64,000 bases of DNA from Rariglobus sp. (GCA_029266495.1 JAQSWS010000007.1:28532-92531), one strand, 5' to 3'. Positions 9,470 through 20,092 are shown, counted from the stretch's first letter. Notes: generated by a model from the sequence alone, not told the origin. Program-made: numbers and translations.

Positions 9470-9778
9470 ATGTATGACTTCCCCCTCACCGGCGCGCAGA
9501 AGACGTTTCTCCGCGGCCTCGGCCAAACCCTCGATGCCTCCGTCAAAGTGGGCAAAGGCGGCCTCACGCCCGAGTTTTTCACCGAACTGCAAAAACATCT
9601 CAACGCGCGCGAGTTGATCAAAGTCCGCTTCGTCGCCGCCGACCGCGACGAACGCGCCGCCCTCGCCCCCCAGATCGCCGACAAAGGCCGTTGCATCTGG
9701 ATCAGCTCCGTCGGCGCCACCGCCCTCTTCTTCCGCCAAAACCCCGACCCTGCTCGCCGGGTGATCGAACTGACCTGA
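9470..9778 (+). CDS. yhbY: YhbY/CRM-domain RNA-binding protein
   Basis: LTGAQKTFLRGLGQTLDASVKVGKGGLTPEFFTELQKHLNARELIKVRF; start at 9470, not 9326 (upstream part is repeat-derived). Confidence 0.85.
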   Translation: MYDFPLTGAQKTFLRGLGQTLDASVKVGKGGLTPEFFTELQKHLNARELIKVRFVAADRDERAALAPQIADKGRCIWISSVGATALFFRQNPDPARRVIELT

Positions 9779-9965
9779 TTCAACTTCCGGAATTTATGGC
9801 CACAAAAAGTCACAAAAATTCCTCGCCGCCTTCGACACCCACCCGCGCGCCTATAGGCGCACGCAAGGCTCCATTCGCAGACCATATTTTCGCGTTTTTT
9901 GTGGCCAATTCCTCCGACGCCTCGCGGCCTTAGCGCCTTCGCGTCTTTGCGTTAAACTTCCGTCC

Positions 9966-11087
9966 ATGTCCGCTGACCGCGCTAACGCCACCGTCCTCCG
10001 CTCCTACGGCTGGGATGACGCGTGGGCCGCCGCCTTCGCCCCGCACGCCGCCGCCGGCTACGAGCCGGCCCGCGTCGTGGTCGAGCTGCGCCGGCATTAC
10101 TACGCCGTTCAAACCGAATCCGGCGAAGTCCTCGGCGAACTCACCGGCAAGTTCCACCACGCCGCCGCCCGCGACGCGCAATCCTACCCCGCCGTCGGCG
10201 ACTGGGTCGCCGTGCAAATCGCCTCCGACCGCAGTCGCGCGCAAATCCATGCCCTGCTTCCGCGCCGCTCCCGCTTCTCCCGCCAGGCCGCCGGCGAACG
10301 CCAGGTCGAACAGATCGTCGCCGCCAATATCGACACCGTGTTCCTCGTGAGCGGCCTCGATGCCAACTACAACGCCAAGCGCATCCAGCGCTTCTTCGTG
10401 GCCGCCCGCGACAGCGGCGCGCAGCCCGTCATCATTCTCAACAAATCCGACCTCTGCGACGACCCCGAAGCCGTGCGCTCCGAAATCGAATCAATCGTCC
10501 CCGGCATCCCCGTGTGCATCACGAGCACCTACACGCGCAAGGGGCTCAAATCCCTCGCCGAAACCTACGCCCTCCCCGGCCGCACGCTCACTTTCGTCGG
10601 CTCCTCCGGCGCCGGCAAATCCACCCTCATCAACCGCCTGCTGAAAGACCCCGACGCCATGCCGACGGCCGAGGTCCGCGAGAAGGACAGCCGCGGCCGC
10701 CATACCACCACGCGGCGCGAACTCACGCAAACGCCGACCGGCGCCCTCGTGATCGACACGCCCGGCATGCGCGAATTCCAGCTCTGGGACGCGAAAGAGG
10801 CCGTCGAGGACGCCTATCCCGACATCATCAACCTCGCCGCGCAGTGCCGCTTCAGCCGGTGCACGCACCTCACCGAACCGGGTTGCGCGATCCGCGCCGC
10901 CCTCGAGGCCGGCACGATTCCCCCCGAGCGTCTCGACAGCTATTTCAAACTCAAGGCCGAGCAGGCGGCCAAGATCCCGAAGCTCCGCAAACCGGGCGCC
11001 CATGCCAGCGGCCCCGGCTGGCGCAAACGCGCCGACGAGAAAACCTCCCGTCCCTTCCACCATCGTCAGCACCGCGATGATGAATAA
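9966..11087 (+). CDS. rsgA: Ribosome small-subunit-dependent GTPase A
   Basis: Circularly permuted GTPase: NKSDLCDD (G4) precedes GSSGAGKSTLINRL (G1), then DTPGMREF (G3); zinc-binding-like CRFSRCTHLTEPGC. Confidence 0.95.
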   Translation: MSADRANATVLRSYGWDDAWAAAFAPHAAAGYEPARVVVELRRHYYAVQTESGEVLGELTGKFHHAAARDAQSYPAVGDWVAVQIASDRSRAQIHALLPRRSRFSRQAAGERQVEQIVAANIDTVFLVSGLDANYNAKRIQRFFVAARDSGAQPVIILNKSDLCDDPEAVRSEIESIVPGIPVCITSTYTRKGLKSLAETYALPGRTLTFVGSSGAGKSTLINRLLKDPDAMPTAEVREKDSRGRHTTTRRELTQTPTGALVIDTPGMREFQLWDAKEAVEDAYPDIINLAAQCRFSRCTHLTEPGCAIRAALEAGTIPPERLDSYFKLKAEQAAKIPKLRKPGAHASGPGWRKRADEKTSRPFHHRQHRDDE

Positions 11088-11566
11088 CACTGTTGGTCCG
11101 CCACACCTCTTCACGCGGTAAAAAGAATGCGATTTTGACGGAGGCTCCTTGAGAGGAATCTCCACTTTCCGGAGCCCCCGAAGCATTTAATAAATGCACA
11201 GCCGTTATCTGCGGCTTGAAAGTAGGGCGGGACCGCTGGGACCGCCGTGAATTCCAGAGGGGAAACGCATCCAACCCGGCGCACCCGGCAATCACGCCTA
11301 CCCTGGGTGGCTGTCGGTTCATTTGAACCGCACAGTCATGTAGTGGCTAGTGGATACTAGGCCTGAATTCTTCCACGTCCCGGTAAAAGCGAACCTACCG
11401 CTGGTGGGGTTGCCTCGGAGTCGCATTGGGCGGAGACCCACTCATGCCGCTCCCTCCGGCCTGCTACGCTGGAACCGAATTCCGCTTCGCTTGTCGAGCA
11501 GCCACCCCGCCGCCGTCCCCAGCGGCCGGCACCTGAGCATATCAAAGCGGCCACCCCACCGCATTC

Positions 11567-12160
11567 ATGAAAACCCTCCCCACCCTGCTAGCGATCTCTG
11601 CCCTTGTATTGTTCATCGTCAGCACCACCGCGGCCTGCCGCAGTGCCAAGTCCCTGCTTCCACCCCGTTATGTGGTGAACTCCGAACAGGAGGCCCACAC
11701 GCTCGGCGGCTGGCCACAGACCGTTCCCGTCGCGGGAACGGGCAGCATGAAGCCCTATATTCCCGGGAGCACCGATCCCAACGACGTCGTCGCCGTCGCC
11801 GCGGTCGAAAGCCCGCCCTACGAAGCCCTGAAAAAAGGCGACCTCGTAATCTACCGCTGGAAAAACAAACTCGTGATCCACCAGATCGTGGCACGCCAGG
11901 GAAAGAACTGGATCGCTGCGGGCCTCAACAACTCGTATTACGACGGGCCCGTCGTCAGTCGTGAAACCTTTTTGAACCGGGTAAAACAAGTCTACGTTCT
12001 CGCACAGGCTTCTAAACGTCTAGGCTCCGATGCAATCAGGGCACAGTCCCAGGCCTCCCCCTTCGCGACTCGATCCTATCGCGAATCAGGCCGGGAAACC
12101 CGAATGGCTTCACTCCACGTAAAACCCCGGCTGAAATCCCGGCCCGGATCACATCCTTGA
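11567..12160 (+). CDS. Putative lipoprotein with S26/S24 signal-peptidase-like fold
   Basis: Lipobox-like STTAAC; GTGSMKPYIPG (Ser box) and KKGDLVIYRWKNKLVIHQIVARQGKNWIAAGLNN. Confidence 0.6.
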   Translation: MKTLPTLLAISALVLFIVSTTAACRSAKSLLPPRYVVNSEQEAHTLGGWPQTVPVAGTGSMKPYIPGSTDPNDVVAVAAVESPPYEALKKGDLVIYRWKNKLVIHQIVARQGKNWIAAGLNNSYYDGPVVSRETFLNRVKQVYVLAQASKRLGSDAIRAQSQASPFATRSYRESGRETRMASLHVKPRLKSRPGSHP

Positions 12161-12307
12161 GCGCACCGTGCGTCCGCAGGGACGCCCGCTCATCAACCCG
12201 CCGGAATGGACGGGCCCAAGGCGGGCGCCTGCGGGCTCAGGCGCAGGCGCGTGGCTTGCCCACATCCGGTTCGGCTGCCGTTTTATCTTAATAGCCCGAC
12301 TCCCGGC

Positions 12308-14401
12308 TCATGCCCGCGTCACATCCTTGATCGGGTATTGCGTCACGGTGACGCCCTTCGCCCCGCGGCTGCCGATCGTGAGCTCCTTCAGGTCGAATTC
12401 GAAGTCCTTTACGCGCGCCGAGCAGCGTCCGCTCAACTGCACGCGGATCTTCGCCGGCATGCTTTCCTTGTTCTTCGTCTCGTCGAAAAACACCAGCTTC
12501 GAGCCTTCGCTCGCCGCGAGGTTGTAGACCTTCTCGCGCGTGGTGCCTCCCAGCTGGAAACGCTTGGCGAAAGCCTTGCCGCTTTCCTTGTCCTGGTAAA
12601 CCACCGTGTAGAAGCGGTCGTCGCCGTCCTTCGGGATGACATGCAGGTGGCGGATGTCTTTTCCGACAAAGACCTTGTCGGCGACCTTCACGACCTTGCA
12701 CGTTGCGTCGCCCATGAAGCACACCACGTCGTCCAGGATCGTGCACTCGGTGATGAATTCGTGCTGGCGCCAGTTGAGCCCGACGAAACCTTCCTCGCGA
12801 TTGACGTAGAGCTTCTGGTTGGCGACCACGACCTGCGCGGCGCTGATCTGCTCGATCTCGTCGTAGGTCGTGCGGCGCTTGCGGCCCTTGCCATATTTTT
12901 CCTGCAGGGTCTCGAACCACTTGATCGCGAACTCGGTGAGGTGCGCGAGGTCGTGCTTCGTCTGCTTGATGTCGGCCTCGATCGCCTTGATGGCCTCGTC
13001 GGCCTTGAAACGGTTGTAGGCGGAGATGCGCTTGATGCGGATCTCGGTCAGGCGGGTGACATCCTCGTCGGTGATCGCACGGCGCAGTTTTTTAACGAAG
13101 GGCTTCAAGCCTTCATGAATCTCGGCCAGGACGCTTTCCCACGTCTTCGACTGCTCGATGCGGCGGTAGATGCGCTCCTCGATGAAGATGCGCTCGAGGG
13201 AATCCCAGTGCCACTGCTGCTCGAGCTCGCCGAGCTTGATTTCGAGTTCCTGCTTGAGGAGCTGGACGGTCTTGTCGACCGAGCGTCGCAGAATTTCGGA
13301 TACACCGAGGAACACGGGCTTGTCCTGGCCGTCGATCGTGTCGATCACGCAGGCCGCGGGGGAGAGGGACACCTGGCAGTCGGTGAACACGTAGAGCTGG
13401 TTGATCAGCTTGTCGGCCTCGGCGCCCTGCGGGAGGTGGACGAGGATCTCGACCGACTCGGAGGTGTTGTCGTCGACATGCTTGATCTTGATCTTGCCCT
13501 TGGCGTTGGCGGCGAGGATCGACTCGATGAGCGAGGTGGTGGTGGTGCCGTAGGGCAGCTCGGTGATGGCGATCTGATATTTGCCGCGGGCCTCCATCTT
13601 GGCGCGGATCTTCACCTTCGCCCCGCGCTCACCGTCGTTGTAGTCGGCGAAATCGGCGATGCCGCCGGAGGGGAAGTCGGGAACCAGCTTGAAGCGTTTG
13701 CCCTGGAGGTGGTTGATCGCGCAGCGGCAGATGTCGTTGAAATTGTGCGGCAGGATCTTGGTCGAGAGGCCGACCGCGATGCCCTCGGCACCGTCGAGGA
13801 GCACGATGGGGAACTTGGCGGGCAGCGTGACGGGCTCCTTGGCGCGGCCGTCGTAGCTGGACTGCCAGACGGTGGTCTTCGGGTTGAAAAGAACCTCGCG
13901 GGCGAACGGAGTGAGGCGGGCCTCGATGTAACGGGGCGCGGCCGCGTCATCGCCGGTGAGGAGGTTGCCGAAGTTGCCCTGCGGCTCGACCAAGTAGCCG
14001 CGCTGGCCCATGCCAACGAGGGCCGCGCCGATGGAGGCGTCGCCGTGCGGATGGTAGCGCATGCAGGCGCCGACGATATTGGCGACCTTGTGGAAACGGC
14101 CGTCGTCCTGCTCCCAAAACGTGTGGAGGATCCGGCGCTGCACGGGCTTCAAGCCGTCGTCGATATGCGGAACGGCGCGGTCGAGAATGACGTAGCTCGC
14201 GTATTCAAGGAACCACGACTTGTAGGATGCGGCGAGCGGGGCGTGGTCGTTGGTCTTCGGTGCCTCGGGCTCGGCGGCGACCAGTTCGGTCGCCTCGGCG
14301 GAGTCCGATGGGCCGGCAGGCGGAATGACCCCGCCGGCATCGGCATTGGAATTCAGCGGAAGTTGCGGCTGGTCGTCTTTGGGATCGTTGCGTTTGGGCA
14401 T
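12308..14401 (-). CDS. parC: DNA topoisomerase IV subunit A (GyrA/ParC family)
   Basis: YASYVILDRAVPHIDDGLKPVQRRILH, RYHPHGDASIG, PRYIEARLT. Confidence 0.9.
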   Translation of the reverse strand: MPKRNDPKDDQPQLPLNSNADAGGVIPPAGPSDSAEATELVAAEPEAPKTNDHAPLAASYKSWFLEYASYVILDRAVPHIDDGLKPVQRRILHTFWEQDDGRFHKVANIVGACMRYHPHGDASIGAALVGMGQRGYLVEPQGNFGNLLTGDDAAAPRYIEARLTPFAREVLFNPKTTVWQSSYDGRAKEPVTLPAKFPIVLLDGAEGIAVGLSTKILPHNFNDICRCAINHLQGKRFKLVPDFPSGGIADFADYNDGERGAKVKIRAKMEARGKYQIAITELPYGTTTTSLIESILAANAKGKIKIKHVDDNTSESVEILVHLPQGAEADKLINQLYVFTDCQVSLSPAACVIDTIDGQDKPVFLGVSEILRRSVDKTVQLLKQELEIKLGELEQQWHWDSLERIFIEERIYRRIEQSKTWESVLAEIHEGLKPFVKKLRRAITDEDVTRLTEIRIKRISAYNRFKADEAIKAIEADIKQTKHDLAHLTEFAIKWFETLQEKYGKGRKRRTTYDEIEQISAAQVVVANQKLYVNREEGFVGLNWRQHEFITECTILDDVVCFMGDATCKVVKVADKVFVGKDIRHLHVIPKDGDDRFYTVVYQDKESGKAFAKRFQLGGTTREKVYNLAASEGSKLVFFDETKNKESMPAKIRVQLSGRCSARVKDFEFDLKELTIGSRGAKGVTVTQYPIKDVTRA

Positions 14402-14480
14402 CTACGGGAAAATTAAGTGGCCGTTGGCGGGTCGATAAAATGTGAGGGAGAAATCGTCCGGTGGTGAACCTTCAAGCTCA

Positions 14481-16325
14481 TTACCCAACGTCCACCAGGT
14501 CCTTCTCCACCCTGAGGTTTCCGATGATGAAGTCCTGCCGGTCGGGAGTGTTCTTGCCCATGTAGAACGTGAGCAGGCCTTCGACGTCATGAAGGCGGTC
14601 GAGGGTGACCTTTTCGGCGCGCATGTTTTCGCCGATGAAGTCCTTGAACTCGGCCGGACTGACTTCGCCCAAGCCTTTGAAGCGGGTGATCTCGGCACTC
14701 TGCCCGAGCTTGTGGAGCGCGGCCTGTTTCTCGGCTTCGCTGTAGCAGTAGCGCGTCTCCTTCTTGTTGCGCACCCGGAAGAGCGGCGTCTCCAGGATGA
14801 AGAGATGGCCCTGCGTGATCAGCTCGGGGAAAAACTGGAGGATGAAGGAGAGCAGCAGGAGGCGAATGTGCATGCCGTCCACATCGGCATCGGTCGCGAT
14901 GATGACCTTGTTGTAGCGCAGGCCGTCCATGCCTTCCTCGATGTTGAGCGCGCTTTGAAGGAGGTGAAATTCCTCGTTCTCGTAGATGACCTTTTTGGTG
15001 AGGCCAAAGGTGTTGAGCGGTTTGCCCTTCAACGCGAAGACCGCCTGGGTCTGCACGTCGCGGCACGAGGTGAGCGAACCGGCGGCGGAGTCGCCCTCAA
15101 CGATGAAGAGGGAGCTGTCCTCGGCGCGTTTGTCCTTGGAATCGAGGTGAACGCGGCAATCACGGAGCTTGCGGTTGTGAAGCGAGGCTTTTTTGGCCCG
15201 TTCGCGGGCGAGGTTGCGAATGCCGGAGAGCTCCTTGCGCTCACGTTCGCTCTCTTCGATTTTGCGCTTGAGGGCGTCGGCCGCCTCGGGGTTGCGGTGA
15301 AGCCAGTTATCGAGGTGTTGCTGGAGAAAGCCGCCGATGAACTGGCGGATGGTCGGACCTTTGGGACCGAGATCGGTCGAGCCGAGCTTGGTCTTGGTCT
15401 GCGACTCGAAGACGGGCTCCTGCACGCGCACGGAGACGGCCGCGATGATCGACTGGCGGATGTCGGCGGCGTCGTATTCCTTTTTGAAAAAATTGCGGAT
15501 GGTCGCGACAAAGGCCTCGCGGAAGGCGGCGAGATGCGTGCCGCCCATGGTGGTGTGCTGGCCGTTGACGAAGGAGTAGTATTCCTCGCCGTAGTGGGCG
15601 CCGTGGGTGATCGCGACCTCGATATCCTCGGCCTCGAGGTGAGCCATCGCGTAGAGCGGCTCGCCGGTGAGTTTTTTGGTGAGGAGGTCCTTGAGACCGT
15701 TTTCGGATTTATAGGCCTTGCCGTTGAACGTGAGCGTAAGGCCACGGTTCAGGTAGGCGTAGTTCCAGAGCATCTCCTCGATGAACTCCGTGCGAAATTT
15801 GAAATCCTTGCCAAAGAGCGCCTCGTCGGGCGTGAAGGCGATGATCGTGCCGTTCTTCTCGGTGGTCTTGTGGGTTTTGTGATCCTTGCGGAGCTTGCCC
15901 TGCTCGAACTCGACGATGCGGGTTTCGCCTTCGCGGATCGCCTGGGCCGAGAAATAAATGGAGAGGGCGTTGACGGCCTTCTGGCCGACGCCGTTCAGGC
16001 CGACGGACTTCTGGAAGGTCTCGCTGTCGTATTTCGCGCCGGTGTTGATGATCGAAACGCAATCGACCAGCTTCCCAAGCGGGATGCCGCGTCCGTAATC
16101 ACGCACGCGCAAGGTGCGGTCGGTGAGTTCGATCTCGATCTTCTTGCCGTAGCCCATCGTGAACTCGTCGATGGAGTTATCGATGGTTTCCTTGAGGAGG
16201 ACGTAGATGCCGTCCTCGGCATTGGAGCCGCTGCCGAGGCGCCCGATATACATGCCGGGGCGCAGGCGGATGTGTTCGAGCGGTGAAAGGGTCTTGATCG
16301 AGTCTTCGGTGTAAGCGTTGGCCAT
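14481..16325 (-). CDS. parE: DNA topoisomerase IV subunit B (GyrB/ParE family)
   Basis: [51 protein letters not shown], Toprim VEGDSAAGS and DADVDGMHI. Confidence 0.95.
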   Translation of the reverse strand: MANAYTEDSIKTLSPLEHIRLRPGMYIGRLGSGSNAEDGIYVLLKETIDNSIDEFTMGYGKKIEIELTDRTLRVRDYGRGIPLGKLVDCVSIINTGAKYDSETFQKSVGLNGVGQKAVNALSIYFSAQAIREGETRIVEFEQGKLRKDHKTHKTTEKNGTIIAFTPDEALFGKDFKFRTEFIEEMLWNYAYLNRGLTLTFNGKAYKSENGLKDLLTKKLTGEPLYAMAHLEAEDIEVAITHGAHYGEEYYSFVNGQHTTMGGTHLAAFREAFVATIRNFFKKEYDAADIRQSIIAAVSVRVQEPVFESQTKTKLGSTDLGPKGPTIRQFIGGFLQQHLDNWLHRNPEAADALKRKIEESERERKELSGIRNLARERAKKASLHNRKLRDCRVHLDSKDKRAEDSSLFIVEGDSAAGSLTSCRDVQTQAVFALKGKPLNTFGLTKKVIYENEEFHLLQSALNIEEGMDGLRYNKVIIATDADVDGMHIRLLLLSFILQFFPELITQGHLFILETPLFRVRNKKETRYCYSEAEKQAALHKLGQSAEITRFKGLGEVSPAEFKDFIGENMRAEKVTLDRLHDVEGLLTFYMGKNTPDRQDFIIGNLRVEKDLVDVG

Positions 16326-16443
16326 GAGGGAGCGCGGAAAAGTTAACGACTGCGGCCAAGGCAGGGCCGCGCCTCCGTGCTGACAAGGTAAAACTTAACC
16401 GTTTCCTCAATCCAAGGGTCGGACGCCCCTGCACATCACCCGC

Positions 16444-17934
16444 TTACACCATTGCAGCGTCACGCATGTCGCCGGTGAGCAGGAACTGCTCGTGCAGGGC
16501 GAAGGCGCGGCTGAGCGTCTGCGGCGTCTGCCCGTGCTTCGCCATCTCGAAATAGTGCATGAGCGGGTCGTGGAACTGGGGATGGGCGCACTTTTCGATG
16601 ATCAGGCGGGCACGCTCGTTAGGGTTCTTGCCGCGAAGGTCGGCCACGCCGTTTTCGGTGACCACCACCTGCACGGAGTGTTCGCTGTGATCCATGTGCG
16701 AAACCAAGGGAACGATCGTGCTGATCTTGCCCCCCTTGGCGGAGGACGGGCACGTGAAGATGGAAATATGGGCGTTGCGCGTGAAATCGCCCGAACCACC
16801 GATGCCGTTCATGAGGTTGGTGCCCATGATGTGCGTCGAGTTGATGTTGCCGAAAATGTCCACCTCGATGGCGGTATTCACCGTGATGATACCGAGGCGG
16901 CGCACGATCTCGGGATTATTGGTGATCTCCTGCGGACGCAGCAGGATGCGAGATCGGAAAAACTCCAGGTCGTCGTAAAACTTGCGCAACACATCCTGGG
17001 CGATGGTCAGCGAGGTGCCGGTGGCGAACCTGACCTTGCCGGCGCGCACCAAGTCGATGACGGAATCCTGGATCACCTCGGAATACATCTCGAACGGGGG
17101 TATGTCGGGATGTGCGCCCAGACCGCCGAGGACGGCATTGGCGATGTTGCCCACGCCGGACTGAATGGGAAGAAACTCCCTGGGGATGCGGCCGGCGTGG
17201 AGTTCGCCGGCGATGAACCCGGCGACGTTGCGCCCGATGCGCTCGGTCGTGTCGTCGGCGGGCTCGAAGCCGCCGGTTTCGTCAGGCATGTTGTTCTCGA
17301 CGATCCCGACGATCTTCCGCGGATCGACCTTCACCGTCTGGGTGCCGATGCGGTCGGACGGGCGTAAAATCGGAATCGGCTGACGAAACGGCGGATCAAG
17401 CGGTTCATAGATGTCGTGAAACCCGCGCAGCTTCGGGGAATGGAAACGGTTTACCTCGATGATGATTTTCTGCGCGCAACGCAGGAACGTGGGCGAAGCA
17501 CCGACCGAGGTGGAGAGCACGATCTCGCCGTCGGCGGTCACATCGCAGGCCTCGACGATGGCCCAGTCGAACGGACCGAGAAAACCGCTGCGCACCTGCT
17601 GCGGCAGGTGGGAGAGGTGCATGTCGAAAAACCGGGTGCGGCCGGCATTGATGCTTTCGCGCAGCGACTTGTTGCTCTGGTAAGGCGTGCGCCAGGAGAT
17701 GGCGTCGGCGCGGGCCAGTTCGCCATCGAGCGAATCCCCGGTGGAGGCGCCGGACACGATCGCGACCTTGAAAGGGCGGCCGGCGGCGTGCTCGGCGCGG
17801 GCGCGGACCGCGAGGGCGCGCGGCACGACCTTGGCCGCCCCGGCCGGGGTGAATCCACTTACTCCGAGCGTCTGCCCGTTTTGAATAAGAGCGGCCGCTT
17901 CATCGGCCGTGAGGGTGGGAAAAGGAAAGCTCAT
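16444..17934 (-). CDS. Acetyl-CoA hydrolase/transferase (succinate CoA-transferase-like)
   Basis: LGVSGFTPAGAAKVVP, IQSGVGNIANAVLGGL, NGIGGSGDFTRNA; start placed at MSFPFPTL (17934). Confidence 0.88.
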   Translation of the reverse strand: MSFPFPTLTADEAAALIQNGQTLGVSGFTPAGAAKVVPRALAVRARAEHAAGRPFKVAIVSGASTGDSLDGELARADAISWRTPYQSNKSLRESINAGRTRFFDMHLSHLPQQVRSGFLGPFDWAIVEACDVTADGEIVLSTSVGASPTFLRCAQKIIIEVNRFHSPKLRGFHDIYEPLDPPFRQPIPILRPSDRIGTQTVKVDPRKIVGIVENNMPDETGGFEPADDTTERIGRNVAGFIAGELHAGRIPREFLPIQSGVGNIANAVLGGLGAHPDIPPFEMYSEVIQDSVIDLVRAGKVRFATGTSLTIAQDVLRKFYDDLEFFRSRILLRPQEITNNPEIVRRLGIITVNTAIEVDIFGNINSTHIMGTNLMNGIGGSGDFTRNAHISIFTCPSSAKGGKISTIVPLVSHMDHSEHSVQVVVTENGVADLRGKNPNERARLIIEKCAHPQFHDPLMHYFEMAKHGQTPQTLSRAFALHEQFLLTGDMRDAAMV

Positions 17935-18084
17935 GGGATCTGAGAGTATGCGCGCTTGCTCCCGCAGACACCAATCGCGTTTTGCCAATGGCTGCGCATT
18001 CCTTGCGTGGCCCTCTCCGCTGGCTTCCGAGGGTGAGCTTGCCGTGGGCATCCGGGTCGATAGGTTTGGCCTTCATCCCCATCT

Positions 18085-18849
18085 ATGAAAAAACTCCTGA
18101 TCATCCTCGGCAGCCTCCTCGCACTGGTGGTCATTGGCCTCGTCGTGGCCTCGTTTTTTCTGGGATCAATCGTCACCAAAGGCGTGAACGACTTCGCCCC
18201 CGGCATCACCGGCACGAAAGTCACCCTCGACAGCGCCGCCATTTCCCCGCTCTCCGGTGCCGGCACGCTCAAAGGCCTGTTCGTTGGCAATCCCCCGGGC
18301 TGGAAAAGCGACAAGGCCTTCTCCTTCGGCAAGGTTCATGTGAGCATCGAACCCCGCTCGCTTCTCGGCGATCACATCATCATCAACGAGGTGCTCATCG
18401 AGGCGCCCGAATTCGTCTACGAAACCAAGGTGTTTAGCAGCAACATCAAGGACATCCTCAACAACATTGAAAAGAACCTCGGCGGCGGCACGGAAAAGCC
18501 CGCCGGCGAACCCACCACGAAGGAGGGCAAGCCGCTCAAGTTCGAGGTGAAGAGCTTCCGTCTGGAAAAAGCCCGGGCCACCCTCGGCGTCGGCCCCAGC
18601 GCGATCACCGTGCCGATGCCGCCGCTCGTCCTCACCGACCTCGGCACCAAGGAGGGAGGCATCACCGCGAACCAGCTCGCCACCAAGGTGGTCGCCAACA
18701 TCCTCACCAATATCACGAAGGCCGTCGCCGATTCCGCGTTGAACATCGGCTCCGCCTCCGGTGCCGCCGGCGCCGATGCCGTCTCCGGCGCCGCCAAAAA
18801 AGCCGGCGCCGGCCTCAAGAAAATTTTCGGCGGCGACAAAGACGAGTAA
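18085..18849 (+). CDS. AsmA/DUF748-like membrane-anchored protein
   Basis: Single N-terminal TM helix, AsmA-like pattern (VTLDSAAISPLSGAGTLKGLFVGNPPGW). Confidence 0.5.
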   Translation: MKKLLIILGSLLALVVIGLVVASFFLGSIVTKGVNDFAPGITGTKVTLDSAAISPLSGAGTLKGLFVGNPPGWKSDKAFSFGKVHVSIEPRSLLGDHIIINEVLIEAPEFVYETKVFSSNIKDILNNIEKNLGGGTEKPAGEPTTKEGKPLKFEVKSFRLEKARATLGVGPSAITVPMPPLVLTDLGTKEGGITANQLATKVVANILTNITKAVADSALNIGSASGAAGADAVSGAAKKAGAGLKKIFGGDKDE

Positions 18850-18989
18850 CCCGCCCCGCCGCCTGTCCGCTCCCGGCCACCCGCCCGCCCGACGCATATC
18901 GCTTGCGCCGGCGATTACGCTAGTCGGCCCGCTCGTTTGCTGATGAAGTCTCCCCTTTAACCGAATCGCCAACCCTCACCACGTTCATC

Positions 18990-19892
18990 ATGTCTGACCA
19001 TTCCCACGGGGGTAAGCACGAGGAGAAATTCTCCCCGTGGCTCTTTATCGCCACGATCCTCCTTTCACTCGTCGCTCTTTTTGCGGCCATGGCCTTTCTC
19101 TTCCCCGGAACCTGGCAGGTCCAGCGGGCCGCTCCGTGGTGGTCGCTCGCGCTCTGCTTTGCCGCCGTGCATGTGATCGCCGGCGTCTTCGAGTATTTCT
19201 TCCACCGCTACATCTTGCATGCGCCGCTGCTTCCCTTCCTCAGCTACTTTTACAAGCAGCATACCCTCCACCACGCCCTCACCCACATCGGTTATCATCG
19301 CTCGAAAATCAGCAACACCGACGTGCCCGGCCTGATCGACAACGACCTCGCCGCCCAAAACGAACACATCGCCCGCAATAACTTCCCCATCGAGGAGGAA
19401 AAACAACACGAGGCCTCCTACTTTCCGTGGTATTCGATGCTGGTGTTTTCCCTGGTCGTCACGCCTCTCCTGGCCCTCGGCCAATGGCTGCTTCCCTCCG
19501 CGCCCGTGTTCCTCGGCGGTTACCTCGCCGTCGCGTTCTCGATGTCGCTCTACGAACTCATCCACGCCGTCGAACACTGGCCGCAGGACACGTGGGACCG
19601 CCTCATCGAGCACCCGCGCTACGGCCGCATCTGGCGCAAGGCCTATGCCTTCCACCTGCGCCACCATGCCGACATCCGTTGCAACGAGGGCATCTCGGGC
19701 ATCTTCGGCCTGCCTCTCGTCGACTTCATCCTCGGCACCTACGTCGATCCCGAGACGCTCTACACCCACGGCGAAAAGGTCCATGCCGACGAATTCGCGA
19801 GCCCGCAGCCGCGCTTCGCGTTCATCCGCTGGCTCGACCGTCGCGCAGACGAAGCCGTGAAAAACCGCCGAGCCGCCCGCGCCGCGCGTTGA
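18990..19892 (+). CDS. Fatty-acid hydroxylase / sterol desaturase-like membrane protein
   Basis: His clusters HRYILH, HTLHH, HAVEH, HLRHH with TM helices. Confidence 0.75.
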   Translation: MSDHSHGGKHEEKFSPWLFIATILLSLVALFAAMAFLFPGTWQVQRAAPWWSLALCFAAVHVIAGVFEYFFHRYILHAPLLPFLSYFYKQHTLHHALTHIGYHRSKISNTDVPGLIDNDLAAQNEHIARNNFPIEEEKQHEASYFPWYSMLVFSLVVTPLLALGQWLLPSAPVFLGGYLAVAFSMSLYELIHAVEHWPQDTWDRLIEHPRYGRIWRKAYAFHLRHHADIRCNEGISGIFGLPLVDFILGTYVDPETLYTHGEKVHADEFASPQPRFAFIRWLDRRADEAVKNRRAARAAR

Positions 19893-19944
19893 AAAACCGA
19901 AACTTGACCTGCACGCGCTTCCCCGCCTCTTTCGCTTCGTCTCA

Positions 19945-20043
19945 ATGAACCTCCGCCACACGACGCTTTCCGCCAAAGCCTCCGCCTACGCCTCCGTAGT
20001 CGCAGTCGTCGTGTCCGTTACCCGCGCGCCGAGAGGGGCCTGA
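19945..20043 (+). CDS. Candidate 32-aa leader peptide MNLRHTTLSAKASAYASVVAVVVSVTRAPRGA
   Basis: Short ORF with six Val in eight codons, ending 14 nt before a strong intrinsic terminator upstream of an aminotransferase gene. Confidence 0.6.
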   Translation: MNLRHTTLSAKASAYASVVAVVVSVTRAPRGA

Positions 20044-20057
20044 GCGAATACACTTTC

Positions 20058-20092
20058 GCCCCCTCCGGTGCCACACCGGAGGGGGCTTTTTT
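20058..20092 (+). terminator. Intrinsic terminator, probable attenuator
   Basis: GCCCCCTCCGGTG-CCA-CACCGGAGGGGGC + TTTTTT: perfect 13-bp stem and T6 tract. Confidence 0.92.

Noticed and set aside
11090-11566. Possible riboswitch upstream of the S26-like gene
   Set aside because: Some hairpins present but I could not match any known riboswitch consensus.
12206-14416. 736-aa plus-strand ORF
   Set aside because: Shadow of parC on the opposite strand; no recognisable domain.
14442-16286. 614-aa plus-strand ORF
   Set aside because: Shadow of parE.
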